From assembly GCA_015146655.1 (NCBI GenBank), contig VKHL01000014.1, forward strand, positions 248,001 to 312,000: a stretch of 64,000 bases of DNA. The letters run 5' to 3'. Source of the DNA: Ochromonas danica (taxonomy: Eukaryota > Sar > Chrysophyceae > Chromulinales > Chromulinaceae). The number at the start of each line of letters is the position of its first letter. Within the stretch, counting starts at the first letter, position 1. Under the pieces are notes generated by a model that was not told where the DNA came from, did no database searches, and saw only the letters and a list, made by a program, of their open reading frames with translations. A program made the translations under genes and the position numbers. Below, one piece after another: positions 33,656-44,453 of the stretch.

Positions 33656-35365
33656 ATGGAACATCATAGGATAGAGGCTCATCATAATCGACTTCCTGTT
33701 GTTAGTCCTTTGAGAGAAGATCGTCTTAAGGATAAAATGGAATTAACACCAGATGAATTAGAACAAACATTGATTGGAAGTGATGATTCGACTGACCAGC
33801 CAGCCCTGCCTACCCATTCAACCTCTCCAGAGGAAGAATTGTTTGGATTAACGGAAAATAGCACTAGCACTGAAAAACTTCGTGTTGTTGTGGAGCAATC
33901 ATTGCCTGTTGTTATCTCATTCTTTTTAAGTGTTGGAGGAACATTTATCAACCTGATCTTTGCTGGGCAATATGTTCATGAGACTGGTGATAAGAGCGCA
34001 GTCTTTGCTGGTGTTAGTTTAGCTAACATGTTTGCTAATGTCAGTTGTTTATCTATTCTGATTGGTATGAGCAGCGCGGTTGAGACACTGGGTAGTCAAC
34101 ATAATGGTGCGGGGCATTACAAAGAAGTGGGCATAATCCTGCAAAGATCCATCCTTATCTTAGGAATTATAACGATACCCATTTGTGTCTTATGGTTCTT
34201 CACTTCTAACATATTTGCTGCTTTGGGTGTGGAAACAGCAGTGTGTGATGTTATTCGTAGATTTATTCGAATCCGTTGCTTGACCATCCCAATGGATGTC
34301 ATCAACGAGAGCTATGAGAAATACCTCATGTCCATCGGTGTTATGCAACCCAGCATGTGGGCAAATATTGCTTTCAATTTTTTCATTCTTATTTTTGATG
34401 CCATCTTTGTCTATGGTCTGAAGCTTCACTATGATTGTTTGGCTTGGTCATGGGTACTATCGCTTTATCTCAGCGCCTTTGTTCAGATTGGATTAAGTTT
34501 GAGTCATCCAGCTGTGCAACGGACTCTTCAACCTTACAATGCTAAAGCTTGGACACAATGGAAAGAATTTATTGAGCTTGGTTTGCCTGGCACTGTCATG
34601 CTTTGCAGTGAATGGTGGGCATATGAAATCCTGACAATATTTGCTTCCATGTTGGGCACTGCTGAAGTTGCTGCCCAAACTATAATAATGCAAACCGCTT
34701 CTTTGGCTTTTATGGTACCACTGGGAGTTGGTGTTGCTTGTGCCTCTCTGGTGGGTAATGCCCTTGGTGCAGAAAAGAAACCACTTGCGATTTCTATCGG
34801 AAAGCTATCGATTTTTACTATAGCGTGCATGGAGGTACTAATAAGTATCACTTTGATCTTGGGAGGTCCCTACTTCGTCGATCTCTTTAGCAATGACGAA
34901 GAGGTGAAGCGAGTGGGCAATCGAGCTGTGCCTTTTTTGGCACTATTTGCTATGATTGATGGTCTTCAAGGTGTTTGTTCTGGTGTTCTGAGAGGTGCTG
35001 GGAAGCAGTTCATTGGTGCGGTCGCTAACATAGTCGCATTTTATGCAATCGGTCTTCCGATGGCTTGGGTTTTCTGCTTTTCGCTCGATTTCGGGGTAAA
35101 CGGACTGATGGTCGGAATAGCTTTCGGAACAGTCTTCCAGGTGACTGTCCTGGTTTCGCTCATCTTTGGATTTGAGAAGTATGTCTATTCTGCCGATATT
35201 TCTGCCGCGGCGGAGGGTCGAAAAGGCTTCGAGAGACTGAATACTGATGAAGATGATCGTGGTATCGCACTCAGTCCTATTCATCCTGATCATCGTCAAG
35301 GTATCGCGCTTGTACAGATGGCTGAAGATGTTGAAAATACAGAACAAGTGATTACTTCTCGGTAG
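33656..35365 (+). CDS. MATE family multidrug/toxin exporter
   Basis: Single-exon 569-aa membrane protein with about 12 hydrophobic helices in the MATE arrangement, exporting organic cations or metabolites in exchange for H+ or Na+. It has a hydrophilic acidic N-terminus (about 80 aa), then LPVVISFFLSVGGTFINLIFAG, the GMSSAVETLGSQHNGAG motif (eukaryotic MATE GxxxAxxTxxxQxxGA), ELGLPGTVMLCSEWWAYE, and GVLRGAGKQFIGAV in the second half. The motif set matches eukaryotic MATEs such as plant DTX and mammalian MATE1. Substrate unknown. Confidence 0.93.
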   Translation: MEHHRIEAHHNRLPVVSPLREDRLKDKMELTPDELEQTLIGSDDSTDQPALPTHSTSPEEELFGLTENSTSTEKLRVVVEQSLPVVISFFLSVGGTFINLIFAGQYVHETGDKSAVFAGVSLANMFANVSCLSILIGMSSAVETLGSQHNGAGHYKEVGIILQRSILILGIITIPICVLWFFTSNIFAALGVETAVCDVIRRFIRIRCLTIPMDVINESYEKYLMSIGVMQPSMWANIAFNFFILIFDAIFVYGLKLHYDCLAWSWVLSLYLSAFVQIGLSLSHPAVQRTLQPYNAKAWTQWKEFIELGLPGTVMLCSEWWAYEILTIFASMLGTAEVAAQTIIMQTASLAFMVPLGVGVACASLVGNALGAEKKPLAISIGKLSIFTIACMEVLISITLILGGPYFVDLFSNDEEVKRVGNRAVPFLALFAMIDGLQGVCSGVLRGAGKQFIGAVANIVAFYAIGLPMAWVFCFSLDFGVNGLMVGIAFGTVFQVTVLVSLIFGFEKYVYSADISAAAEGRKGFERLNTDEDDRGIALSPIHPDHRQGIALVQMAEDVENTEQVITSR

Positions 35366-35395
35366 TCTTCTTCTATTGTACTATAATATCACTGA

Positions 35396-35455
35396 GGGTT
35401 ATGATAGACTTCACTGGGTTATGATAGACTTCACTGGGTTATGATAGACTTCACT
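35396..35455 (+). repeat. 20-bp tandem repeat, three perfect copies
   Basis: The unit GGGTTATGATAGACTTCACT is repeated three times exactly, 30 bp after the MATE stop, presumably in its 3' UTR. Perfect identity suggests recent expansion. Confidence 0.95.
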
Positions 35456-35540
35456 ATATGGCATAGTTGTTCAATTGTAATGAAGTTATTTTGATGTTAA
35501 ATTACCAGCATGTACCTCAAGGCTGTCTGCTGTCTGTCGA

Positions 35541-35969
35541 TTAGTTGATCTGCTTCACGATGTTATCAATATCCCGCTCCACATTGCTTTGAACACTTTT
35601 CAACAAAGTAAGATGCTTATCAACACAAGAAGACATGCAGTTATACATGAACTTCTGTGCGCCAGCTTCATCTTGACTGTGTGCGAACTTGTCCTTGGCT
35701 TGATCTTGACAATCCATAGAACACCTGCTTAATCTATCCTGAAACTGATTCATTTCTCTTTGAACAACACTTTGAATATGTTGAAGAGGAACAAAGCAGT
35801 TATTAGCACAACCTTCAACTTCTTGAGAGCTTGCTCGAGAATTGGCAAAACAGTTGGCAATCCTCAAGTGAGCATTGCGTTGTTGAGGACGAATCTTCTC
35901 TCTTTCTACCTTCTCCATCATAGCATCGACAGCTTTTTGAAGCTTCAACTGTAATTCTTGACCATCCAT
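35541..35969 (-). CDS. FAM136A-like mitochondrial protein (DUF842)
   Basis: Single-exon 142-aa protein. It matches the FAM136A family: an N-terminal helix with LQKAVDAMMEKVEREKIR, then paired twin-cysteine motifs (C then x3 C in CANNC and CSMDC; CMSSC), and FQDRLSRC. The spacing fits a twin CX3C fold of intermembrane-space proteins oxidised by the MIA pathway. In animals the protein is mitochondrial and of poorly known function. Divergent from the following plus-strand gene (225 bp between start codons). Confidence 0.88.
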   Translation of the reverse strand: MDGQELQLKLQKAVDAMMEKVEREKIRPQQRNAHLRIANCFANSRASSQEVEGCANNCFVPLQHIQSVVQREMNQFQDRLSRCSMDCQDQAKDKFAHSQDEAGAQKFMYNCMSSCVDKHLTLLKSVQSNVERDIDNIVKQIN

Positions 35970-36193
35970 TTTCACTCTTCTCCTTGATAGTTAAAAAATG
36001 GAACTTATTTTGTGGTGGCTTTCTTGTTGTGGGTGGAACTATTATGCTTTGCGTGGGGTGGTCTTCATGTGGTAAAAATGGTAAAAGTGGCCAAAACGGC
36101 GAGAATTATCCCCAAGGCCAGATTTCTAACCCAGAACCCAACAACTCTCATCGCCAAAACAGTTTGAACGAATGAAATCAAATTCATCATAAG

Positions 36194-38854
36194 ATGTTGA
36201 GTCTTAGAGATTTAATCTTTGGAAGTCAACCTAGTCAAGCTAGTGAAGAGTTTGATGGTAATAACTTGAAAAGTAATGAGTCAGGAGATAAAGCAGAACC
36301 CTCCTCATCAGATGAGAATGACTCCGTTGTGGATGGAGAAGGAAAACCCAAAGCTAAGCAACCCCCTAGACACACCAAGTGAGTGTTATCTTGTTGCGTA
36401 ATGAATGGTATATAGACTAGAAATTGATTGTTGTGGATTCTTTATTTAGAAATATGAATGATACACCTGTGGACTTGACAAGGAATTTGACCTTATACAA
36501 TCAAACACCTGAGGTAAGTCATGCTCCACTTCCTTGTATTAATGCCCTTTATATTGAGGTCTTGGATGAAATAGCTGCTTTATTCTAAGAGACATTATAT
36601 TGGAGGACATGCCACAAGCCATGTGCCTGCAATGCCTGGATATCTTCGCTTTCCGCAATTAGAGAAAACCTTGTCAATACAGTCTGTGAGGATGATACGT
36701 GAGATATGGTTGCTTTCTTTGCAATGTAGAGATTATGAATGTGCAGCTCAAGCACTGTTCAGTTTGTCACAAGTAGCTGCTGTGACTCATGTAGATTTAC
36801 TGCGATTTTCGGATATGTTGTTAGTAGCGAAAGAATCACACACTTACATCAAATATCTTGCTCAGGCTGCCCTTCAACTAGTTCCACAAGGTCTGGCTCA
36901 TAGTAAAAGACATGATCTTATGGCATTACTCCTTCAGCTACTTTGTGAGATTGAGGACTTTCCAGCAGCAAGATCTTTGACCAATAACAAATGGATTGCT
37001 CCCGCTCATGGATCTTCGCCTTCTCTACTTGCAATGTCTTGTATAATCAGTTTCTTGCAGGCTTCTAGAGTGGCGAATAGTGCATTACAGGATTGTGATA
37101 TTGCTGCCTCCATGCGGTTGAGTCCTCCAGTGTCTCTCCTGGACCACCCATTGAATTTTCTTTGGCTTGTTCGTTTATTACTCAAAGCTAATCAAGGATC
37201 TAAACTAATCGGCGTAGATAAAAGTTATAAAGGAGAGAGTAGTCTTGTACTAATGGAAGCTGACATTGCAGCCAAGGTTATCTTGTCTTTGCAGGAGTGC
37301 TGGCATTGGACAGAATTACAAGGTCTTCTACTAGCTTACTTGATAGGAAGCAACCAACGTAAGCAAGCACTAGAACATGTTGGTGTGCTAATAAAATGGT
37401 TAGAAGATCCTGAAGTACCTGCATTCTGTGCTGCACGGCTGTATGGTCTCTTGAGTGATCTGCTAATTGTTGTGTCGCCAGACGATAGTCTGAATCACAT
37501 ATACCATGGTATTTTGAAAATTCAAGAGCGGATTATGTTATTATCTCCGGAAGTTAATGATTTCAGTATTTATCGCTATTGGGCTCTTTATCAGTTGAAA
37601 GTGTTTTCCAAAAATGATTTTCTACTTAAGGTAGTTGAGCTTTTAGAGGTCATGATAACTTCTGAAGGGACAATCCATCAAATGATTGGGCCTGCATCGT
37701 GGCTTTTATGGCAGTTGTTGGCCAATTTATTGGGTGATGTGTTGCATCTGAAAGATGATCATCCCATTAGTGTAGACTCCGGTATCCTTGAGTTCATGCC
37801 AGAAAGTGCATTCATTACCGGTCGTGCAAAGGAAATCCGATCGAATGCTAGAACAAAACGAACTATGAAGTCCAAGTCTCCTGAACCTTTTCGGCAAAGA
37901 GATAAAGCCCACAATGAAGAGAGCTATCCTCTGCCTCCATTGAATGAGGGCAAAGTTGGTGAGAGCACTCAGTTGCTGAGAGATAAAGTATCTTGGTGGC
38001 TTCATTCTATGCTTTCTGCCTCTTCTCTTGGGGACTTTTCTGTGATGGTCCTTCCGCATGATGCAGACAATGTGATCAAATTGCTCGATACTGTGCCATC
38101 TATACCATTGCTTAATTTTCCTGTGAATAGTAAAAAGAATCTGAAGAACTGTGGATTGAAAAAGGCTTTTGAGAAGCTAAAGCAGCGAGTAACAACGAGC
38201 ATTGACCTGACCACAGAAGAGGATGAAGTGGAAGACATTCCCGCAGTTATTGATTTCTCTGAAACATTGGGTTCATTATTGGAAGCACATAGAGAATTCA
38301 ATGATGAAGAGATGGCTCTAATAGTTGCTCTGTGCTCTGAAGAAGATTGTTTGACCCACCAAGAGCTCTTCACAATGCTTGCACATCATCAAGAAGAAAA
38401 CGAAATGTTTGCCGTTCACAAAGTCAAACTGGTGCATCCTTTGAATAAAGCAAACTGCCGACCTAGAAAACATGTCCCTCCCGTTGATGATCCAATCGAT
38501 TACCTGCTTGGTATAGGAATCTTAGTGACGCTTACTTGTCAGGCATTGGTAGCTGCGCATTTAAGCTCTTCTGATTATCTCTTTGTCCTTCGAGCAGTCC
38601 AAGTACTCGTCTTGCATGCAACTGAATCTCAATGCGACAAAGAGATGCGACAGACTGCGCTTAGTTGCCTAAAATTGCTTCGTGATCACAATGTCAATAT
38701 TTCGCGTTGTATCCATCTTGCAGCAGAATGTTACCATCGTGAAGTTGCAGTTAGAACAGCTCCGCCTCAATTATTTTCCATGCCAGACGTTATAAAATTG
38801 ACGGGACCTGAAGACAGTCACTACCAGCCACTTCCTTTCGAACCCTTATCTTGA
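36194..38854 (+). CDS. Unrecognised long alpha-helical protein
   Basis: Exons 36194-36378, 36450-36513, 36590-38854 join in frame to about 837 aa. The N-terminal 60 residues are acidic and Ser-rich (SSSDENDSVVDGE), then basic. From about residue 95 the protein is mostly helical with Leu-rich pairs (AAQALFSLSQVAAV, LMALLLQLLCEIED), suggesting an alpha-solenoid. A charged linker (about 500-530) has KSKSPEPFRQRDK. No catalytic motif is visible. A scaffold role in a nuclear or trafficking complex is possible, but I cannot name a family. Small exon 2 is supported by phase only. Confidence 0.65.
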
Positions 38855-39193
38855 GCTTGCATCCAACTTGTGCTTGTTGAGTTCATATCTTCTCAATATC
38901 TCTCTTGTTGTTGGATGACTTCTGGGGCCAAGATATTTGAATGAGAGAATCCCAGAGATCGGTTGCCAGCTCATTCAAGATGGATCATGCCCTATGTTGT
39001 CTAAATTCTTTATGGTATCTTTAAAGTGATGCTGTACAAAGTGCATTCTATAGTGGTCCACATCTACCATGGCAAGACATGACTTGCGCTCTAGACAAGA
39101 CACGCCGGTACAATTCCAACAAACTCGCATCTCTGTCCTAATAGGGATGTTAACAAAATAATAAACACCTCTTGTGCAAAATCTTTCAAAGCA
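38855..39193. other. Convergent intergenic region
   Basis: 339 bp between the helical protein gene (plus) and the FKBP gene (minus). Nothing recognised beyond presumed 3' UTRs. Confidence 0.45.
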
Positions 39194-40035
39194 TTACATA
39201 ACATCAAGCAAAGTGACATCGAATACGAGTGTGGCATTGCCAGGGATGCTTGGAGGAGCGCCCGCCTTTCCATAAGCCTTTTCAGGAGGGATAGTAAGTC
39301 TCCTTTTGCCACCAACTAGCATGCCATCACAGCCAATATCCCATCCTCGAATAACCTCTCCAGCTCCTAAGCGGAAGGTGAATGGCTTCTTCGTGCTGGA
39401 ATCGAAAATCTTGCCGTTGGACTTCAACTTCCCCACATAGTGAACTCTAATACGACGTCCTGGTCTCGCTTGAGCGCCTTGGCCAGCGGCTAACTCTTCA
39501 ATCAAGACTCCTTGAACTGTTTTACTAGAGCTGGAAGTGTTCACCAGGGAGGCCATGAGAGCACTATTTCTGCTTTGCTCAGCGGAGGGTTTGGCAGCTG
39601 CAGCACCTAACCAGATCATCCAATGAAAACTGACCCTCTTTGAACGTGAAGACAAGACTAACCTTTCTTGGGCTTTTCGGCCTTAAGAGGAGCAGTTTCT
39701 TGTCCAGTGCGATTCTTCTTACCAGGTGAAGGCTCAGCACTGGCACTGGCACTGCCTTCCTCACGAGACCTTTTCTTTCCCGAAGAAGCATCAACTGGAA
39801 TAGGAGCTGAATTATCCAACTTATTGGAAGATCCATCTAGGAACTTGAAACCAGAAGGTCCGTTGGGTTGGTCAATAATCTGAATAGCATATTTCTTCAC
39901 CAGTTTGTCTCGCAAGGTATCAGCTCTGCTAAAGTCTCCAGCAGTTCGTACTTCATCTCGTTGACGAAGAGCTTTCTTAATCTCAACAATCTTCTCATTT
40001 CTGCTACTAGCAGAGGTTGTAGTGGTATCTGCCAT
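39194..40035 (-). CDS. FKBP-type peptidyl-prolyl isomerase with helical N-terminal domain
   Basis: Prolyl cis-trans isomerase of about 261 aa; exons 40035-39663 and 39606-39194 (56-nt intron). The C-terminal 115 residues are a canonical FKBP domain: VHYVGKLKSNGKIFDSS, FTFRLGAGEVIRGWDIG, GGKRRLTIPPEKAYG, LVFDVTLLDV. The ligand-pocket residues (Tyr, Phe, Asp, Val-Ile, Trp, Tyr, Phe) are present. The N-terminal 65 residues (ALRQRDEVRTAGDFSRADTL and GIQIID-like IQIIDQPNGPSGFKF) resemble the helical C-terminal module of cysteinyl-tRNA synthetase. A Lys/Ser-rich linker with KKRSREE suggests nuclear location. Confidence 0.88.
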
Positions 40036-40284
40036 CTTTGCTTTGATGAACTAACTATTGGAACTCCAGGAACTTGTCCAAACCAACCAATGAAACCTCC
40101 TCCTCCCTCCAGATATCTAGAATGCCAGATCTAAGTATTGCGTGGGGAAGGCAACAATATCTTGTGTGAGTAGTCTTCTTGTCGTATCCCAACGAGGTAA
40201 AGCGACAGAATCAGGTGAGTATTAAATATCTACCACCAAGAAAAGAAGAAGCAGAAGAAAAGAAAAAGACTACTTAATGAGATT
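40036..40284. promoter_or_regulatory. Divergent promoter region
   Basis: 249 bp between the start codons of the FKBP gene (minus) and the PH-ankyrin-FYVE-SNARE gene (plus). Confidence 0.4.
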
Positions 40285-42706
40285 ATGGCTAATATATCTT
40301 TGTCACCAGAATTGACCAATGCTCTTGGTATTGAAGACTTTACGTTGAAAAAAGAAAATGATCGAAATCGAGGTAAGAAGATTTTCCAAACAGACAATGT
40401 CATGAGATCACTTAAAGATCTTACACCTCTTATACTACATGTGGACTTTGTTATTGTTCTAGGCACAACTCCGATCTTATCTGAAGCACAAATTAATGCT
40501 GTAGACAAATTAAATCAACAATTGAATGCTAAAGTGAGCTCGAAAATGAAAAGAAATAATGATGATGATGAAGAAGTCTTAGCAAACTTTGATTTACGTT
40601 CTGCTCCACGAGCTATCCTTCATCAGGGTCCTCTCATGAAAAGAAGTAAGGTCTTCCTTATGTTTCTTTCCCCATCTGTTGCTGTTGTAACCTTGATTTG
40701 ACGTGTGCATCTTCCAGGTATTAACTCCATTGTCCAGCACAATACTCGCAGATATGGTTACCTGCTCAATGACGTTCTATTGATCACTTCTCCACCACCT
40801 AGTAGTAGCTCAGGCAAGATTAGTCTGCATCAGGTCATATATCTGGATACCATCTCAGTAGTTGATCTGAAGTCCATTGACCCTGCTGAAGATTCTGCAG
40901 CATTCGAGATTCGTACTGCTGATCGACCCTATCAACTGATTGCTGAGAAAGAAACTGAGAAACTTATTTGGATCGAAGAGATAACGGCTACTATTTATTG
41001 TCTCATGGCATCTCGTATGGTGAAAACACTTGGTTGGCATTTGAAGATGATCCGAGGATCGATCCATTCTGCTGCATTCTTGGGCGATATTGATCTACTT
41101 CAAAAATTGGTCCAAAGTTTGCCAATCCCTGATAAAATTGATGAATTGGATGAGTCGGGTATGACTCCTCTTCATTGGGCATGCGTGGCTGGTCAGCTGG
41201 AGTGCGTTCGGTTGTTGTTGGATCATGGTGCTGATATTGATGCTCTTAATGGAGGACTTAACAGTCCTCTTCTACTCGCTGCTGCTATGGGAAAGCACAG
41301 TGTTGTCCTATTCTTGCTAAACTATGGCGCTGATATTGAAGTGCGCAATTTAAAAGACTTCGATTGCCTTCTCATGGCTATTGTGTTTGGTAATTATACG
41401 ACTGGTCTCTATGAGGCTGTGCAAGTGCTGAAACTTCGAGGACTGGATATTAACAAACAAGATTTGTCGGGAGCTACTCCTCTTCATCAATGCACTGCTC
41501 GCAATCTCCCCGCTTCTATTCAAATCTTGGTCGATGTGGGGGCAGATGTGAATGCAAAGCATGGTCGATCTGGATTAACTCCTTTGCAATTGGCGTGCAC
41601 GGGTCAATGCCCGGAAGCAGAAACTGTTCGTATTCTCCTAGACAAGGGCGCTATGCCCAATTGGAAAGATGTTTCCAACCAGACTGCGTTTAACATGCTT
41701 CTAGCAACTCACAAGACGAACATGGCCGCTAAGTTTGCTGATACCTCGAGTTCAGATGGAATGAAGGCTGCAGTTGACGAAATTGGTGAGTTTTGCACCA
41801 ATGTGCTGCCTGTGCTTCAAGAAATTGTCAGAAAAGGGGGTCGTTTCGAAGTCGAAGCTATTGCTCATTTGCGGGAATCGTTTCAAGAGACTATCAATGC
41901 TTGTCGGCAGCAATGGTTACAAGCTGCTGAGCCATCACAATTTGGCGACTTTCTTCGTAGTCGAGATGAATCTTCGTCTTCCCTCCTGTCTAATGATGTG
42001 GTAAGTTCCGTGTGCATGGTTTTAAAAGGGTGTTTTATGATGTAATGTTTGGTATGGGATTTAGAAATGGACGGCTGACAATGCTTCGCAATCCTGTTTG
42101 ATGTGCTTGGATAAGTTTACACTATCCAATAGAAGGCATCATTGCAGATGTTGTGGTATCCTTTGTTGCGATGTTTGTTCCTCCAAGCGGATCAAGCTTC
42201 CGATTATTGCTTCTGCGACGAAGGTCACTAAAGGCAAGGCAGAAGGAGAAAGAGTCTGTGATTGCTGCTTCAATCGCCTTCTCTTCTCTTGTAGTGAGTG
42301 GAATCAAGCACTGAACATGGCGAAGAAAGTGCAGCGCAAGATTGAAGAATCGCTGAAAGAGGAGATGGAAAGGAGAGAAGTGTTGACCCTAAAGAGTCCT
42401 GCTAGCACAGGGTCGATGAATAGCATGGGCGGCAAGAGTCCAATGAGTAGCACAGGTAAATCAATTGGCGCTGCAAATGCGGCTGCAAACGAGACACTCA
42501 AAGTGCTTGAAGAGCGAGGAGAGAAAATGAGTGAAGTGGCTGAGAAGTCCGAGCAGCTGAAGAATGTAAGTCAATGTATCAATCTTTTTGCTTTATTCTC
42601 ATCATTTAACCAATGCATTAATGCCAATCTTTAGGCGGCCAGTGATTTCCATAAAATGACCCGCACTTTGCACCAACAGTTACAGGCTAAAAGCAACATT
42701 TGGTGA
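40285..42706 (+). CDS. PH-ankyrin-FYVE protein ending in an R-SNARE motif
   Basis: Predicted endosomal fusion factor of about 738 aa; exons 40285-40645, 40718-42000, 42065-42565, 42635-42706, all in frame. Order: coiled N-terminus; PH-like domain about 115-235 (GYLLNDVLLITSPP to LIWIEEITATIY); five or so ankyrin repeats about 255-480 (GMTPLHWACVAGQLECVRLL, GATPLHQCTARN); FYVE zinc finger about 550-625 with W-x2-D, RRHHCRCCG and RVCDCC, the canonical PI3P-binding set; then a SNARE-like heptad segment at about 675-735 (TLKVLEERGEKMSEVAEKSE to DFHKMTRTLHQQL). The last segment aligns with VAMP-type R-SNAREs, with Arg where the zero layer is expected. The protein stops at SNIW with no membrane helix, so the FYVE and PH domains would provide membrane binding. 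Confidence 0.88.
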
Positions 42707-42866
42707 TATTGAATGTTCGTGTGTGGTTCTATGCTGTATTTATTATTATTAAGCTGATATGGTATGGCACGGAAGAGGTGAGGAAGGGAGGTTGGGCAGA
42801 ATATCAGGTTTTGGCGATGGCTTGTAATTGACATTACACTCTACTGCGATTGACAATCTACTGTGT

Positions 42867-44103
42867 TTATCGCTGAAATTTCTCTTTATTCCACTCCATA
42901 CGATAAATAGGCTCTCCCACTCTACCAGTCAGAAGCTCGCAACCATTCTCTGTGATGAGGATAGTGTGCTCAAATTGAGCGGAGCGAGAACCATCTGCAG
43001 TGACGGCCGTCCAGTCGTCAGGCCACAGAACGTCCCGATATCCACCCAAATTGATCATGGGCTCGATCGTAAAGATATGACCAGGCTGCATAGTTCCCTT
43101 TGCCTTGTTCTTAGGGTAGTGAGGCACATTAGGAGCAGTGTGGAAAAGGCTGCCAATGCCGTGACCACAATACGTCGTCACAATGCTGCACTTAGCTGCC
43201 TTCGCCACGATATTGATCGCCTCGCCAAGATCTCTGGTGAATTAAGTAACAAATCGATTAGTGATATTAATCATCACAACATCAGAGTGGTGGGGGAGCA
43301 TCCTACCGATAGAGTGTTCCAGGCTTGCACATGGCAACAGCTGCTGCCAAAGACTCATACGCACATCGTACCAAGCGCTCTGAAGCTTCATCCACAGTAC
43401 CAACAAAAAAAGTCTCGTTCAAATCAGAATGGAAACCATCCTTGAAGATACTGATATCCAGGTTTACTATATCACCATCTTGTAAGGGACGCAAGTCAGG
43501 AATACCATGGCAAATCACCTCATTGACAGAGGTACACAGAGACTTGGGGAAACGATGATAGTTCAAAGGAGAAGGATAAGCACCCCTTTCAATAGTAGCC
43601 TCGTGAACAATTCGATCAATCTCATCACAGGTAACACCTGCTTTGACCGCCTTGCCAGCAATGTCCAACACCTCGCGACCAATGCGACAAGCTTCACGAA
43701 TAGCTGCGATCTCAGAAGGGGTATAGACACGAATAGAAGTGTTATTACGCTTATCTTCTTGTTCACTTAAAGGGAAACCCATAGGGTGAATAGCATAATC
43801 TGGACGGGCGATGGAAGCGGGTACTTCACGACGAGGAGTTTTCTGATAAGGTCTCAAAGAGCCTGTGAAATGAAATCCACGGAACTCACTAGGCATCGTG
43901 CTAGGATCAACTTGTTTGGCTTGCTTGTGAAGAAGCTTATGTTGCTCCCAGCTAGACTTAAAGCACTCTTGACCACAAAACCGGCTCACAGGCAAACCCA
44001 ACTTGATACAGGTAGGGCAACCCATACGAGCAGGTTTACCACATCCTGGAGTACTGCAAATGTGCTGTGTAGTATCTTCACTTGCTTGTGTGAAATCTGC
44101 CAT
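42867..44103 (-). CDS. Methionine aminopeptidase type 1 with N-terminal zinc finger
   Basis: Removes initiator Met from nascent proteins in the cytosol. Exons 44103-43307 and 43233-42867 (73-nt intron) give about 387 aa. Residues 1-65 carry a MYND-like/zinc-finger module ([32 protein letters not shown]) that docks eukaryotic MetAP1 to ribosomes. The catalytic domain has all five metal ligands: Asp pair in NLDIS and HSDLNET, His in YCGHGIG, Glu in FTIEPMI and Glu in QFEHTILIT. Length and layout match eukaryotic MetAP1. The gene lies between the two FYVE genes, convergent with one and divergent from the other. Confidence 0.95.
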
Positions 44104-44453
44104 GTTGTTTCCAGACTTGTTTTCTCTTATACTGTCAATACTGTCAATGGAATGTCAGCAGATGCTCTTGGTCAGTCGGTCTCATCATCTCCACCCACTT
44201 AGAAACTAGGGGGCTGGCAGCTGACAAGGGGCTTGATCTGGAGATCTAGAATCAGTAAGGGGTTCGCCAGGAATGGAAAACGCGTTTCTCAGAAAACGAA
44301 ACTCCTGACCTCTACAGATTTGTCTATCTCAACAGAACTTCGTTCATTTGGCGGTTGATAGTAGAACTCTGTATTCTTTGCTCTTGTCTTTTTCTTCATT
44401 TCTACCTCATCTACCTGATCATCTGAATAGTACAATCAAAACATAAACGAAAA
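44104..44453. promoter_or_regulatory. Divergent promoter region
   Basis: 350 bp between the start codons of MetAP1 (minus) and the WW-FYVE-ARM gene (plus). No clear core motif. Confidence 0.4.

Noticed and set aside
35984-36175. Open frame with a hydrophobic start next to FAM136A
   Set aside because: It has no ATG in frame (starts TTG) and lies in the divergent promoter; the nearest ATG is in another frame.
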